From Caballeronia sp. SEWSISQ10-4 2 (GTDB taxonomy: Bacteria; Pseudomonadota; Gammaproteobacteria; Burkholderiales; Burkholderiaceae): a DNA stretch of 64,000 bases. Positions 1 through 8,601 of this stretch are shown here, piece after piece (within the stretch, counting starts at the first letter, position 1; each line of letters opens with the position of its first letter). The notes beneath the pieces were generated by a model, which had not been told where the DNA came from, did not search any database, and was given only the letters and a program-made list of their open reading frames with translations. The position numbers were made by a program, and so were the translations under genes. The stretch lies in contig NZ_JALPRJ010000018.1 of assembly GCF_030464885.1 (NCBI RefSeq), positions 1 through 64,000 on the forward strand, in the 5' to 3' direction.

Positions 1-184
1 CACGCATAACAGCGTGAAATCAATGGCTTATGTTTGTGATCGAGTCAAAGTTCGGCCTAGCCAAGTCCGGCCAGGCTGATGAGATTACGCGTGTTGAAAG
101 TGTTCTCCGCATAGGTCTACGGATCACTTGACCGGTGCTTGTTATGCCTGAGCAACTTGGGATCTGTTTGTGGCGATGGGTCCG

Positions 185-214
185 GGAATAAAAATGGCAT
201 GCCGGCGGTCTATT
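185..214 (+). promoter_or_regulatory. Putative ECF promoter (GGAATA-N17-GTCTATT)
   Basis: GGAATA at 185-190 and GTCTATT at 208-214 are separated by 17 bases and lie about 40 bases before the sigma-factor start. The same hexamer, spacing and GTCTATT occur at 7523-7552 before a DUF4148-type gene. This suggests autoregulation by the sigma factor encoded just downstream. Inference from repeated motif and spacing; not tested. Confidence 0.5.
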
Positions 215-255
215 AACTGTCGGTCACGGATTGCGGATACTGCAGGAATTTGACA

Positions 256-795
256 ATGGCCGATCCAGTCAACGCGCAGCGCTTTGAGAAGCTCGTGTTA
301 CCTCATATGAATTCGGCCTTCAATGTTGCGCGATGGCTGACGCATAACGATCAGGATGCCCAGGACGTCGTACAGGAGGCGTACCTTCGCGCGTTCAGAT
401 TTTTTGGCGGATTCCGCGGCGAGGATGCCCGCGCCTGGCTATTGAGTATCGTGCGCAACACCTTCTACACGTGGCACCAGCAGAACCGCGGCCACGCGGC
501 GGACACCACGGAGTTCGAGGAAGATATGCATAGCCTTGAGACGAGTACCGCGGAACACGACGACAGCCCTGAGGCGATGCTCATACGCAGCCAGAGCCAG
601 AAGCGGGTGCATAAGGCGCTGCAGAGTTTGCGGCTGGAATACCGGGAGGTGGTCGTGCTGAGGGAGCTTGAAGAATTGTCGTATAAGGAAATCGCCGCCA
701 TCGTGGGCATCCCGATGGGCACGGTGATGTCTCGCCTCGGGCGCGGACGCCAGCAACTCGCGGCGCTGCTGGCACCGACGGATCAGGAGGCGTGA
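256..795 (+). CDS. ECF-type RNA polymerase sigma factor
   Basis: A 179-residue extracytoplasmic-function sigma factor that would direct RNA polymerase to a small regulon when its anti-sigma partner releases it. Region 2 lies at about residues 10-80, with the conserved DAQDVVQEAYLRAFRFF stretch and ARAWLLSIVRNTFYTW. Region 4 lies at about 115-170, with a helix-turn-helix around LSYKEIAAIVGIPMGTVMSR. The ATG at 256 is preferred over a TTG two codons earlier because family members begin near it. The stop overlaps the next start (TGATG), so it is translationally coupled to the anti-sigma gene. A degenerate second copy of this type of gene lies near 10840. Confidence 0.93.
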   Translation: MADPVNAQRFEKLVLPHMNSAFNVARWLTHNDQDAQDVVQEAYLRAFRFFGGFRGEDARAWLLSIVRNTFYTWHQQNRGHAADTTEFEEDMHSLETSTAEHDDSPEAMLIRSQSQKRVHKALQSLRLEYREVVVLRELEELSYKEIAAIVGIPMGTVMSRLGRGRQQLAALLAPTDQEA

Positions 796-1580
796 TGGAC
801 CACGAACAGTCGTTTGAACTACTGCCAGGCTATATCGACCAGGAACTGAGCCTGTCCGAGGCGCTCGAGTTCGAGCGCCATCTTTCCGGCTGCGAAGAGT
901 GTCAGCGGGCCTACGAGGAGCAGCGTCAAGTCAGCGTGCAGCTCAGACAGGCTCATTTGCGCGTAGAGGCGCCGGCGGAGCTGGTGAAACGTATCAAGGC
1001 TGCGTTGCCAGGCCGGCGCTCGCTCTGGCAGCGGCTGGGCGACCGATTTGGTCAATGGAGCGGTGGTGGATCGTTGGGCTGGGCTCCGGTTGGCGCGATG
1101 GTGATGAGTGTGGTCGCCTTGAGCTGGAGCGCGGGGTTGTACTTCTCGGTGCCATCGAGCGAGACGCGCCTGACTCAGGAGCTCGTGGATAACCATATCC
1201 GTTCGCTGCAGTTCAATCACCTCTCCGATGTGATTTCAACCGACAAGCATACTGTCAAGCCCTGGTTCAATGGCAAACTGGACTATACCCCGCCCGTGGT
1301 TGATCTTGCGCAGCAGGGGTATCCGCTGGTCGGCGGTCGGTTGGACTACCTGAATGGGCGGTCAGTAGCTGTGATGGTCTATCGCTACAAGCTGCACCCG
1401 ATCAATCTTTATGTATGGCCGGGTAGCGACGCGGGCGCCACGCCTCACATATACGAGCAGCAGGGCTATCACCTCGCCCACTGGAGTGCTGCAGGGATGA
1501 ACTACTGGGCGATTACCGATGCCGGCGACAACGAGTTGAACAACTTCATCGTGGATCTGCGTGCGCATGCCGCATCCTAG
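795..1580 (+). CDS. Transmembrane anti-sigma factor (zinc-finger HC2 type)
   Basis: 261 residues. The N-terminus carries the zinc-binding anti-sigma signature H-x3-C-x2-C (FERHLSGCEECQ). One hydrophobic segment near residues 95-120 would span the inner membrane, leaving a periplasmic C-terminal domain of about 140 residues. It should bind and silence the sigma factor encoded immediately upstream, with which it shares a one-base stop/start overlap. The ATG at 795 is chosen over the GTG one codon earlier because of this coupling. The inducing signal is not evident from sequence. Confidence 0.88.
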   Translation: MDHEQSFELLPGYIDQELSLSEALEFERHLSGCEECQRAYEEQRQVSVQLRQAHLRVEAPAELVKRIKAALPGRRSLWQRLGDRFGQWSGGGSLGWAPVGAMVMSVVALSWSAGLYFSVPSSETRLTQELVDNHIRSLQFNHLSDVISTDKHTVKPWFNGKLDYTPPVVDLAQQGYPLVGGRLDYLNGRSVAVMVYRYKLHPINLYVWPGSDAGATPHIYEQQGYHLAHWSAAGMNYWAITDAGDNELNNFIVDLRAHAAS

Positions 1581-1780
1581 CCGTCGCAATGCGGTAGGCG
1601 CACGGTTCCCTGCCGCGTTGCATTAGACACAATCAGGGCAAGGAATACCACAAGCTTTACTCACATCCTCAGCTCGTGCTGTCTTGAGATAGCCTGCTGC
1701 TTGCGGCGGACCATCTCGCGTGTGGCGAGCATGCTCACCGGCTTTTCCACGTTGGTGGGCCTGTTACGTAAGATCGCGTG

Positions 1781-2050
1781 ATGAAGAAATCGAAATCGCT
1801 TTATCACGGCCACCGCTTCCCGGCAGCGGTCATCAGTTGCGCCGTGCGCTGGTATTCCACTTTCAGTTGAGCTTGCGCGACATCGAAGAGTTGCTGTTCG
1901 GCCGCGGCGATGTCGTCAGCTACGGCCCCGAAGGAAGTCCCGTAGGGATGAACCAATTCGGCGCTGGTGCGACAAGCTACCAAAAAGGGTGCGAGTCGGG
2001 AATAAGACGGACACTGCTGTGGTTTCCTCAGTGTACGCCGCACGGTTGAC
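1781..2050 (+). pseudogene. IS6-family transposase N-terminal remnant, frameshifted
   Basis: Reading from the ATG at 1781 gives MKKSKSLYHGHRFPAAVISC and then AVRWY. After a one-base shift near 1855 the reading continues FHFQLSLRDIEELLFGRGDVVSY, the classic IS6/IS26-type helix-turn-helix start. Similarity fades after about 2000 and the DDE domain is absent. It is a dead fragment, not a gene. Confidence 0.75.
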
Positions 2051-2114
2051 AAGTTCTGGCATACGGCTAGTGACCAGCCCACCGGCGTGAATAGTGAGGC
2101 CGAAGTGGAAGAAG

Positions 2115-2368
2115 ATGAGCATGAACATCGCCGAGAAGTCCCTGCGTTTCCTGGTAGAAAAATGGCTCGCGCCCACTCCGACGATGCGGATCCGCGTAGT
2201 CCAATCTGGTCGAATGGGCTTACACAAGAGACGCTATGTGCGCATTGAGGCCTCGGCTGCGACCGGTTCGCGTGCAATTTTTTCTTTCGGCACGACGACG
2301 GTTCGTGGTGTGTGTTTTCGCCTGCGATCGCGCGGCCGGCAATGACGGGTTATCGGCTTGCAGCGTAA
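2115..2368 (+). pseudogene. Small conserved hypothetical protein, frameshifted
   Basis: From ATG 2115 the reading is MSMNIAEKSLRFLVEKWLAP and continues in one frame to about SRAIF near 2285. The sensible continuation is in another frame (FFRHDDGSWCVFSPAIARP, then MTGYRLAA and stop at 2366-2368). Adding one T to the run of six at about 2278-2283 restores a protein of about 84 residues. From memory it resembles small hypothetical proteins of Burkholderia; no function is assigned. Either a real one-base loss or a homopolymer sequencing error. Confidence 0.6.
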
Positions 2369-2396
2369 GAGGGCTATAAGGCAGAAGGAGCATCAG

Positions 2397-2842
2397 ATGA
2401 AAACGGAAACGACAGCTTTCCTGAGCCACCAGGAAATCTTTGACCGCGCTGCTATGCACTTGCAGCAGCAGGGTCGGGCGGGTCTGTTACAGCGCGGCGG
2501 TGGCGCCTACTGCGGTTACCTCGGCGGTGCCCTGTGGGTCGCCTGATCCAGCCGCGCGATTACAGCACGACGATGGAGGGGGTGCCCGTTCGATTTCTCG
2601 CGAAGGCGTCGAACGAGATTCCCGCTTATATGGATGCCGGGGTCGCAGCGTTGAAAAAGGCTCTACTGCGCGCGCACATCAATGTGTATGACCCGACAAC
2701 GATCGCTTTGCTGAGTTGCCTGCAGAACGTCCACGACGTGTTTGGCACGAGGGAATGGCAGGAACGTCTGATTTCCATCGCTAGACAGTTCGGCTTGAAT
2801 ACCGAGCGAGTGACTTCGGCGATCTGGCGCATCGCCTCTTGA
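2397..2842 (+). pseudogene. Conserved hypothetical protein, frameshifted
   Basis: A good ribosome site (AAGGAG, 2385-2390) precedes ATG 2397. The first frame reads MKTETTAFLSHQEIFDRAAM and goes on to YCGYLGG. The second frame resumes PVGRLIQPRDYSTTMEGVPV at about 2531 and runs to the stop at 2842. Codon phase shows one base missing at about 2528-2530. The repaired protein would be about 148 residues, soluble and without recognised motifs. It follows the previous frameshifted gene by 28 bases, so the two probably formed one transcription unit. Confidence 0.6.
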
Positions 2843-3710
2843 CCCGAGGAAAGTGTGCGAGCAGGGACTGCCCGTAGCACGATTGCCCCTCGGAGAAAAG
2901 GGTCCGGCGCGACAAGAACAGCAGGTCGAGTGGCGATCATATGATAGGGATAACGTCCCTCATCCAGGAGAGCTAGGCCGCACCCTGATAAGCTCGGCAG
3001 CGCAGCAGCATCTGACGAAATTCGCCAATTCTGTTAGCAGTATTCCTTGGTCATGCTAGCTAAAAGACCCCGAAGACCACCGACAAATAAAGCCGTCAGC
3101 CAACAAACGCAGCATTCTGGCGTATTGCGTTTCAGTGACGGTCGCACGGCCGATTGTTCATTAATTTTGCTAGCGCGTTGTACGTGCCCTTTAATTCCGC
3201 TAATGCTTCGGATGGTCAGCCGCGCTGGTAACTATGACGCACAAATAGCGATGGTGGTCCGAACGGATTGAATGTGGCCTGTTTGGGGCCTGCGCGACAG
3301 GCCGTCGGGAAAAGGCGTTTAACGCGTAGTCGCGTAAAGTGGCGTGTGAAGGCAGCATGCCACCGCGCTAGCAAAATTAACAAACTTCAACATCAGGTCC
3401 GCTGACAGCTTCCCGGTAACCTTGCTACCTTGCTTTCGTAGTAGGCGACGGACTCACTCTGGACATACACCGCCATATGCTCTCGACCAGAAAAATGGTT
3501 GCGAGGCTCATGGACCAGGTCGGGCCGCGCGACGACAAGCGTGGCCGGGTGATATTCAACGACCGACTAGCCGCCTCGGAAACCGCCGCAAGCACGCCGC
3601 GTCGGGGAAGCAGGAAAATGTATTCCACATGCTGGTGCCGGGCCGTCGAATACCCGGCTTGTGCCACTCGACAAATTGCCGATGTCTGATCGAGAGGGGG
3701 AGGGTAGAGC
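2843..3710. other. Non-coding interval with no supported gene
   Basis: No reading frame here has a plausible start, ribosome site and family resemblance. The interval holds the inverted-repeat pair at 3161-3380, and near its right end the GGGGGAGGG ribosome site for the cyclase-fusion gene. Confidence 0.6.
3161..3380. repeat. 220-bp segment bounded by perfect 17-bp inverted repeats
   Basis: TTAATTTTGCTAGCGCG at 3161-3177 is exactly repeated in inverse orientation at 3364-3380. The 186 bases between carry no credible gene. No clear target duplication flanks the pair. It could be a non-autonomous mobile element or a pair of recombinase sites. Confidence 0.6.
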
Positions 3711-5408
3711 ATGTCGCGCTTTCCCAGTTTTCGGAGGTTGCGGCCGGCGGGAGTGCGATCGGTCCGGCTGACCACCGGGTTGGTGCTGTTCACCTACGTA
3801 GGCACGCACCTCCTGAATCACTCGCTGGGGAATATCTCACTCGCCTGGATGGAGCGCGATCTGCTTGTGCAGAAGTTCATCTGGCAGGGATGGCTTGGAA
3901 CGGGCGTGCTGTACTGCGCGCTGGTGACGCATTTCTTCCTGGGTCTGTGGGCTCTGTACGAGCGGCGCTCCGTGCATTGGAATCCGGGTGAGGTGTCGCA
4001 GCTCGTCCTCGGCTTATGCATACCGCCCTTGCTAGCCAACCATCTCGCGAATACGCGGGTCGCGTTTGCCGAGTTCGGCCTGAACAAGGGTTACGCGCAG
4101 TTGCTGTACTCGTTCTGGATCGCTTCGCCGTTCTTTGGCCGTGCGCAGCTGATGCTGTTGGTGGTCGCGTGGCTGCATGGATGTTTCGGCATCTGGTTCT
4201 GGTTGCGGTTGAAACCGTGGTTTGGAGCGTGGCGGAGCGTGCTGCTGAGTGTCGCGGTGCTGCTCCCGGTGCTCGCGCTGCTAGGCTTCTTGCAGGGCGG
4301 ACGGGAAGTGATCGCGCTTGCGCAGGATCCCGTCTGGCGCGCCGCGGCGACTCGGCCGACGATCATCGGGACGGGATTGCAAAATCTCTGGCTCGCCGAT
4401 CTGCGCAACGACTTTTTGCTCTTCGATGGTGGTGCGCTGCTGCTGGTACTCGCAGCGCGGCTGGTGCGCACGGTGCGGGAGCGCCGCGTCGGGCGGCTCT
4501 GCATTGTGTATCCAGACGGGCGAAAGGTATTCGCGCCGCTCGGATTTTCGGTGCTAGAGGCTAGCCGCATGGCCGGCATTGCCCATGCTAGCACGTGCGG
4601 TGGCCGCGCCCGATGCACGTTGTGCCGGGTGCGCGTGCTCAGCAATGTAGCGCTGCCCGCGCCGGCCGAGGCGGAGCGGCGTGTTCTGGAGCGGCTGGGA
4701 GCTGACTCACAGACCGTGCGCCTTGCCTGCCAGTTGCGGCCGATCCATGATCTCTCCGTGTGGCCACTGGTGCCGCCGGGCGCATCCACGGCTTTCTTGC
4801 AACGGCGCCAGCGGGACGTCATGCCGCAAGAGCGATTCGCGGCCTTCATGTTTGTGGATATGCGCAATTCCACACAGCTTGCTGCGGCACAATTACCGTT
4901 CGACAGCATATTCGTGGTCAGTCGCTTCCTGAGTGCGGTCTGCGCCGCAGTGGTCCAGGCGGGTGGCCTGCCAAACCAGTTCCTGGGCGACGCTGTGCTC
5001 GCGATCTTTGGCTTACGCAGCGAGCCGGCCGCCGCTTGTCGCCAGGCGCTCAGCGCGGTGCCGCTGGTGGCAGCCAATATTGACGAACTCAACGCTGCGC
5101 TCGAGCAACAGCTGCAAGCGCCAATCCGGTTTGGCATTGGATTGCATTGCGGCCGGGCCGTAATGGGTGAGATTGGGTTTCGCGAGCATGTGACGTTCAC
5201 GGCGATTGGCGACCCTTTGAACGTGGCCTCGCGACTTGAGCAGTTGACAAGAGAGATCGGTTGCGAGGCTATCATCTCGGAACAGGTGTTCCAGAATGCT
5301 GGCGTTTCGGCCTCAGGCCTGCCGCAGCTTGCTGCACGTCTGCGAGGCCACAATGACCCGGTGTCCGTCCGTGTGCTGTCCAAGGCGGTACAGATGCCTC
5401 GAGCCTGA
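3711..5408 (+). CDS. Membrane protein with 2Fe-2S ferredoxin and class III adenylate/guanylate cyclase domains
   Basis: 565 residues. Residues 1-250 contain about five hydrophobic helices resembling a haem-type membrane anchor. Residues about 255-345 form a plant-type ferredoxin with ligands C296, C302, C305 and C340. Residues about 370-560 form a class III cyclase, with metal-binding D383 (FMFVDMRNST) and D427 (NQFLGDAVLAIFG). It would make a cyclic nucleotide at the inner membrane in response to redox state or electron flow. Start ATG 3711 follows a strong GGGGGAGGG site. No cyclic-nucleotide receptor is nearby. The domain assignment is firm; the redox-sensing role is inferred. Confidence 0.88.
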   Translation: MSRFPSFRRLRPAGVRSVRLTTGLVLFTYVGTHLLNHSLGNISLAWMERDLLVQKFIWQGWLGTGVLYCALVTHFFLGLWALYERRSVHWNPGEVSQLVLGLCIPPLLANHLANTRVAFAEFGLNKGYAQLLYSFWIASPFFGRAQLMLLVVAWLHGCFGIWFWLRLKPWFGAWRSVLLSVAVLLPVLALLGFLQGGREVIALAQDPVWRAAATRPTIIGTGLQNLWLADLRNDFLLFDGGALLLVLAARLVRTVRERRVGRLCIVYPDGRKVFAPLGFSVLEASRMAGIAHASTCGGRARCTLCRVRVLSNVALPAPAEAERRVLERLGADSQTVRLACQLRPIHDLSVWPLVPPGASTAFLQRRQRDVMPQERFAAFMFVDMRNSTQLAAAQLPFDSIFVVSRFLSAVCAAVVQAGGLPNQFLGDAVLAIFGLRSEPAAACRQALSAVPLVAANIDELNAALEQQLQAPIRFGIGLHCGRAVMGEIGFREHVTFTAIGDPLNVASRLEQLTREIGCEAIISEQVFQNAGVSASGLPQLAARLRGHNDPVSVRVLSKAVQMPRA

Positions 5409-5524
5409 CACTTTGAGATATTGCTCGGCACTCAGCGCACGCAGCGAAAAAGGGGGAGTGTCTACCGCGAGTTGGCGCCAAACGGCTGCGCGTTGCTGAC
5501 TCTTGATGCTGAGGATGTCGATCT

Positions 5525-7061
5525 CCTTGGAGGCTGACGTTTACCCACAAGTAGGAGTCATCCGTCTTGTCTGAATACCCGATACATCTGGGTAATTTCA
5601 TGCAGGGCAAGAAAGCCGCGCCACATGACAGTGGGTCCGGGTGGGCGGTCGTGTTTGCGATTCAGATAGCCACCGAGCCTGGCGATCCATAGCACAGCCT
5701 GGGCCAGCGACGGAGGTTGGGCAGGCAGTTTGGTTGTGTTGTGCGTGCGGCAGTACAACGCATGCCACTCGATCGGCTGCAGCAACACGTCACATGGCAA
5801 ATCGCTATCAAGGCGGGCGAGCAACGTCGCGTACATGATGCGCCAGCCGATCACCGCAAACAATGCAGTGGCGCGCACAAAGCGATCGAGGTTGGCGAAT
5901 TGGCGCGCCTCGACGCGACAGCCGCTCTTCAGGACCCGATGCCACGATTCGATCGTCCATCGGCGTGCGTACCACGCCAGGCGTTCAAGCGCTTCTTCAC
6001 ACGTGTGCGTGGGCACCGAGCTCAGCAGCAGCCATTCGAGAGGCTCGACGCCTTCGGTGACATCGGTCTCCAGCGCATGGATCACGAAGACTTCAGCATC
6101 CACAAGCCTGTCGCGGCGACGGTGACCGGGCGCACGCAGCCGCACCGGCGCACAGCGCAGCATCAGCCGGGCGGTACGCGCCGATCTCGCACCAGTGGCA
6201 GGCAACTGAAGTTGCGTCTCGCCCAACACGGGTGCCACCGCAATAGCTTCCCACAGATATTTTTCTGGGTGATCGACACTACGGTTCCACGACGCACGGA
6301 CCAGCCAGTCCACACCAGTTGGCCGCTCGGCTATGAACACGTCGTAGACGTCGCTTTCACGATCACTTACAGCGACGATGTGTGTATCCGGACAGCGCGT
6401 CTTTAGTGCAGCAAGATGTTCGAGGCCCTCGAGCCATTTCACACTCTCCTTCTCGCGGATGGGCTTGTGCCGGCGCTGTCGTCCCTTGCCGTACTCATCA
6501 GGTGGTCGTACCCAGGTCTTCATGCCCAGCACGCCCAGAGGTAAGCCCTCGGGCGCTACCGCAAGCAGACTGTGCATCATGAAACCACGCAGATTGTTAC
6601 CAGTGCCATGGCCCATTCCTTCGGTCGCGCAAAGATGCGACAGATTGAATTCGGTCGTGTCCTGCACGGCCAGTACGACGGGCATCTGTTGCATGCGGCC
6701 AAGCGTTTGACCGATATGCGCAGCGAGCACCCCGTCAGGATCAACCTTCCGGTTGTCGAAGAAGCGGTACGCGGCCTTGAGCCCAGGGCCATCAAGCGAC
6801 TGCGGGAACGAGCACTGCGGGCTCTGCGACAGCTGGCGCGCCAGCGTAACCAGACGCTGCGTCAGACGCGCATCGCCCAGATTAGCCGCGCCAAATTCGT
6901 CGTTTGCCCAGTCGTCCACATCATCCACATCCGTCATCGGTTTCCCACCGCAAAGAGCCACCGATGCGAAAGTTAACATCGCCGTGCGCAGTTCACAAGC
7001 ACGGCAAAGCAACCTCATCTCCATGCAGATCTGAGATGTGGGTAATCGTCAGCCTTGGAGG
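5525..7061 (-). mobile_element. IS4-family, IS50-type insertion sequence with 9-bp target duplication
   Basis: The element spans 5534-7052 (1519 bp) with imperfect 19-bp ends: CTGACGTTTACCCACAAGT on the left, and CTGACGATTACCCACATCT as reverse complement on the right. These resemble the CTGACTCTTATACACAAGT outer end of IS50/Tn5. A perfect direct repeat CCTTGGAGG flanks it (5525-5533 and 7053-7061), the 9-bp duplication typical of this group. It carries one intact transposase gene on the minus strand, so it may be active. Confidence 0.93.
5558..6937 (-). CDS. IS4-family (IS50 group) transposase
   Basis: 459 residues from ATG 6937, which opens MTDVDDVDDWANDEFG like the family; an upstream in-frame ATG at 7024 would add 29 unlikely residues. 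The DNA-binding N-terminus (FGAANLGDARLTQRL) is followed by catalytic aspartates in AVQDTTEFNL and VAVSDRESDVYDVF, and by the YREK-type box YARRWTIESWHRVLKSGCRVE-like segment carrying the catalytic glutamate. It cuts and inserts the surrounding element. Length, termini and target duplication are all intact, so a recent insertion is likely. Confidence 0.93.
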   Translation of the reverse strand: MTDVDDVDDWANDEFGAANLGDARLTQRLVTLARQLSQSPQCSFPQSLDGPGLKAAYRFFDNRKVDPDGVLAAHIGQTLGRMQQMPVVLAVQDTTEFNLSHLCATEGMGHGTGNNLRGFMMHSLLAVAPEGLPLGVLGMKTWVRPPDEYGKGRQRRHKPIREKESVKWLEGLEHLAALKTRCPDTHIVAVSDRESDVYDVFIAERPTGVDWLVRASWNRSVDHPEKYLWEAIAVAPVLGETQLQLPATGARSARTARLMLRCAPVRLRAPGHRRRDRLVDAEVFVIHALETDVTEGVEPLEWLLLSSVPTHTCEEALERLAWYARRWTIESWHRVLKSGCRVEARQFANLDRFVRATALFAVIGWRIMYATLLARLDSDLPCDVLLQPIEWHALYCRTHNTTKLPAQPPSLAQAVLWIARLGGYLNRKHDRPPGPTVMWRGFLALHEITQMYRVFRQDG

Positions 7062-7290
7062 GGAGGGGACGGAACTACGCCAAGAAGGGGCAGCCTGTCG
7101 TGATCGAACTGACCTTGCTCGATGTTCCGACGGGTTTTAACGCCCCAAACTTCCATGCGTGCAGGGGCATCGTTCCCGGTGCCGTATCGCGGGTGAGCTT
7201 CACGCCGAACAGGACAGGCGAGCTACTTTCCTGTGCAACGTCTGCTGCGGCGCGTGACATGAGGACGGGAACGGCACGATCGTGGTGACT
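7062..7290 (+). pseudogene. CuA/cupredoxin domain fragment (cytochrome oxidase subunit II-like)
   Basis: The frame reads KKGQPVVIELTLLDVPTGFN and then IVPGAVSRVSFTPNRTGE, typical of the cupredoxin domain of cytochrome c oxidase subunit II-like proteins. A frameshift follows, then FLCNVCCGA, a stop, and HEDGNGTIVVT, preserving remains of the C-x3-C-x3-H copper ligands. The 5' part is not recognisable and the IS50-type insertion lies directly upstream, so the gene was decaying and interrupted. Family resemblance is from memory; no search was run. Confidence 0.6.
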
Positions 7291-7522
7291 TAGGATCGAC
7301 CGAAACGAAGGCACGCAGCGAATCGAGTTCGAGCACGCGGCGCGGGGAACTGGGTTCGCCACGTCGTGCACCTGGGCAGCACTGATTGCCGACAGGCGCC
7401 ACCCCAAATCACTGCGGTCGTGTCGTGCGTCGCGACGACGTGATCAGAACGTGTGACAGATACCGCCCCGACCCGCTGCCGAGCTGATTTGACGGACGGT
7501 CAATGTTTTTATTGAAGGCGCG

Positions 7523-7552
7523 GGAATATCCTGCGAGGAAACAGCGTCTATT
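7523..7552 (+). promoter_or_regulatory. Putative ECF promoter (GGAATA-N17-GTCTATT)
   Basis: GGAATA (7523-7528) and GTCTATT (7546-7552) share hexamer, 17-base spacing and downstream element with the site before the sigma gene at 185-214. It lies 36 bases before the ATG at 7588. Confidence 0.5.
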
Positions 7553-7587
7553 CATTGCAGATCGCACAACAAGCTCAGGAGTCTGCA

Positions 7588-7831
7588 ATGAAGAAATTTT
7601 CCATGATCGCCATTTCTCTGGCGGTTTTCACGTCGTCGAGCGCATTTGCTCAAGGCAAGACCTTGCGCCGAGGTCGATCAGGAACTGATCGAACCGCAGC
7701 AGAACAGCCTGAACTGCATTACCGGAACCTCGTACCCGGACGCCAACCCGATGTTCACGGCGCAGGTCGCCCGCATGAAGCAGCAGTTGGCGCAACAGGA
7801 TGCAGCCACAGCGAACAGCGCCACCAATTAA
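7588..7831 (+). pseudogene. DUF4148-type small exported protein, frameshifted
   Basis: An AGGAG site precedes ATG 7588. The first frame gives a signal peptide MKKFSMIAISLAVFTSSSAF ending AQGK. The second frame continues AEVDQELIEPQQNSLN and SYPDANPMFTAQVARMKQQ to the stop at 7831, the layout of small secreted DUF4148 proteins of Burkholderiaceae. One extra base around 7660 separates the halves. Repaired length is about 80 residues. The putative ECF promoter lies just upstream. The function of the family is unknown to me. Confidence 0.68.
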
Positions 7832-7909
7832 ACAACAAGCGCATTGTTCCGACTGCCCAGGCGTATCGGATGTTGCGCGAGCTATGAAGCAAGCAGCGAA
7901 CGGAAGTTG

Positions 7910-7939
7910 GGAATAAGGAAACCGGCTCGGCTGTTTTGT
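7910..7939 (+). promoter_or_regulatory. Possible ECF promoter variant (GGAATA-N17-GTTTT)
   Basis: GGAATA at 7910-7915 is followed after exactly 17 bases by GTTTTGTT (7933-7940). It keeps the -35-like half and spacing of the two stronger sites but a weaker -10-like half. It lies about 100 bases before the small exported-protein gene. Confidence 0.3.
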
Positions 7940-8039
7940 TATGCAGAGCGTCGTTCTGACTAACCAAGTCGATAGCAGGCCTCACGCTTTCGATACCTTA
8001 ACGAGCGTTGACATGAAAATATTCTTCGAGAGGGTGAGC

Positions 8040-8357
8040 GTGAAGCAAGCGTCGATGGCATTGAGGGCACTTCTGCTGGCGGTGTTGTGTATCGCCGCGG
8101 GCAGCATCGCGGCGAAAGGTCTCAGTTCTTACGACGATATCAACGCGCCCGAAAATAGCCTGCGGCTGATGCCGCAGGCTGCACGCGGCAGCGAGTATCC
8201 CACCCACGGTAATCGCCAGGCCGGAGAGCTGAACCTGAACCCGATGGATCCGCGGGCGCAACTCGCCAATGGTTTGCCGAACAATACGCAGTCAGGTGGG
8301 TACGGATCGCCGCTCGCCGGTGTAAGGACTTATGTTCGGCCGCAGTCGGCGAATTGA
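8040..8357 (+). CDS. Small exported protein of unknown function
   Basis: From GTG 8040 (site AGAGGG six bases upstream) the product has 105 residues. It begins with a signal peptide, KQASMALRALLLAVLC then IAAGSIAAKG. An ATG at 8013 in frame is an alternative start but would put ten charged residues ahead of the signal. The mature part is short, rich in N, P and G (NLNPMDPRAQLANGLPNNTQ), with no recognised fold. It sits among other small secreted proteins behind a possible ECF promoter, so it may belong to the envelope-stress regulon proposed here. Confidence 0.55.
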   Translation: MKQASMALRALLLAVLCIAAGSIAAKGLSSYDDINAPENSLRLMPQAARGSEYPTHGNRQAGELNLNPMDPRAQLANGLPNNTQSGGYGSPLAGVRTYVRPQSAN

Positions 8358-8457
8358 GCGGCAAGGCGGATGGCGCCAGGGTACATCAGCGCTTCGGCGG
8401 GCATCAAGGAGCCGTTCGCGCGTGTCCGCGGACGTCTTTGATTCAGTAGGAGTACCA

Positions 8458-8538
8458 ATGCACAAATCGGTAGAGCGATCACTCGCCATCCTCAGTCACG
8501 TTCGACGCGATGCCCGGTGTGCCGCCGAGCAGGAATAG
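8458..8538 (+). CDS. Possible 26-residue small protein
   Basis: ATG 8458 follows an AGGAG site at proper distance and encodes MHKSVERSLAILSHVRRDAR then CAAEQE. It is hydrophilic and rich in arginine. No family is recognised. It could instead be a leader for the YceI gene that starts 63 bases after its stop. Confidence 0.3.
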   Translation: MHKSVERSLAILSHVRRDARCAAEQE

Positions 8539-8601
8539 TCACTTATGTCGCGGTCGCGACGCCAGCGCTATCGTGACGCTGGTCGCACAAGGATGAAAGC
8601 C

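Noticed and set aside
4091-5431. 446-codon open frame on the minus strand
   Set aside because: It is antisense to the cyclase fusion, whose domains are unambiguous; the minus product is low-complexity Ser/Arg/Ala and typical of high-G+C shadow frames.
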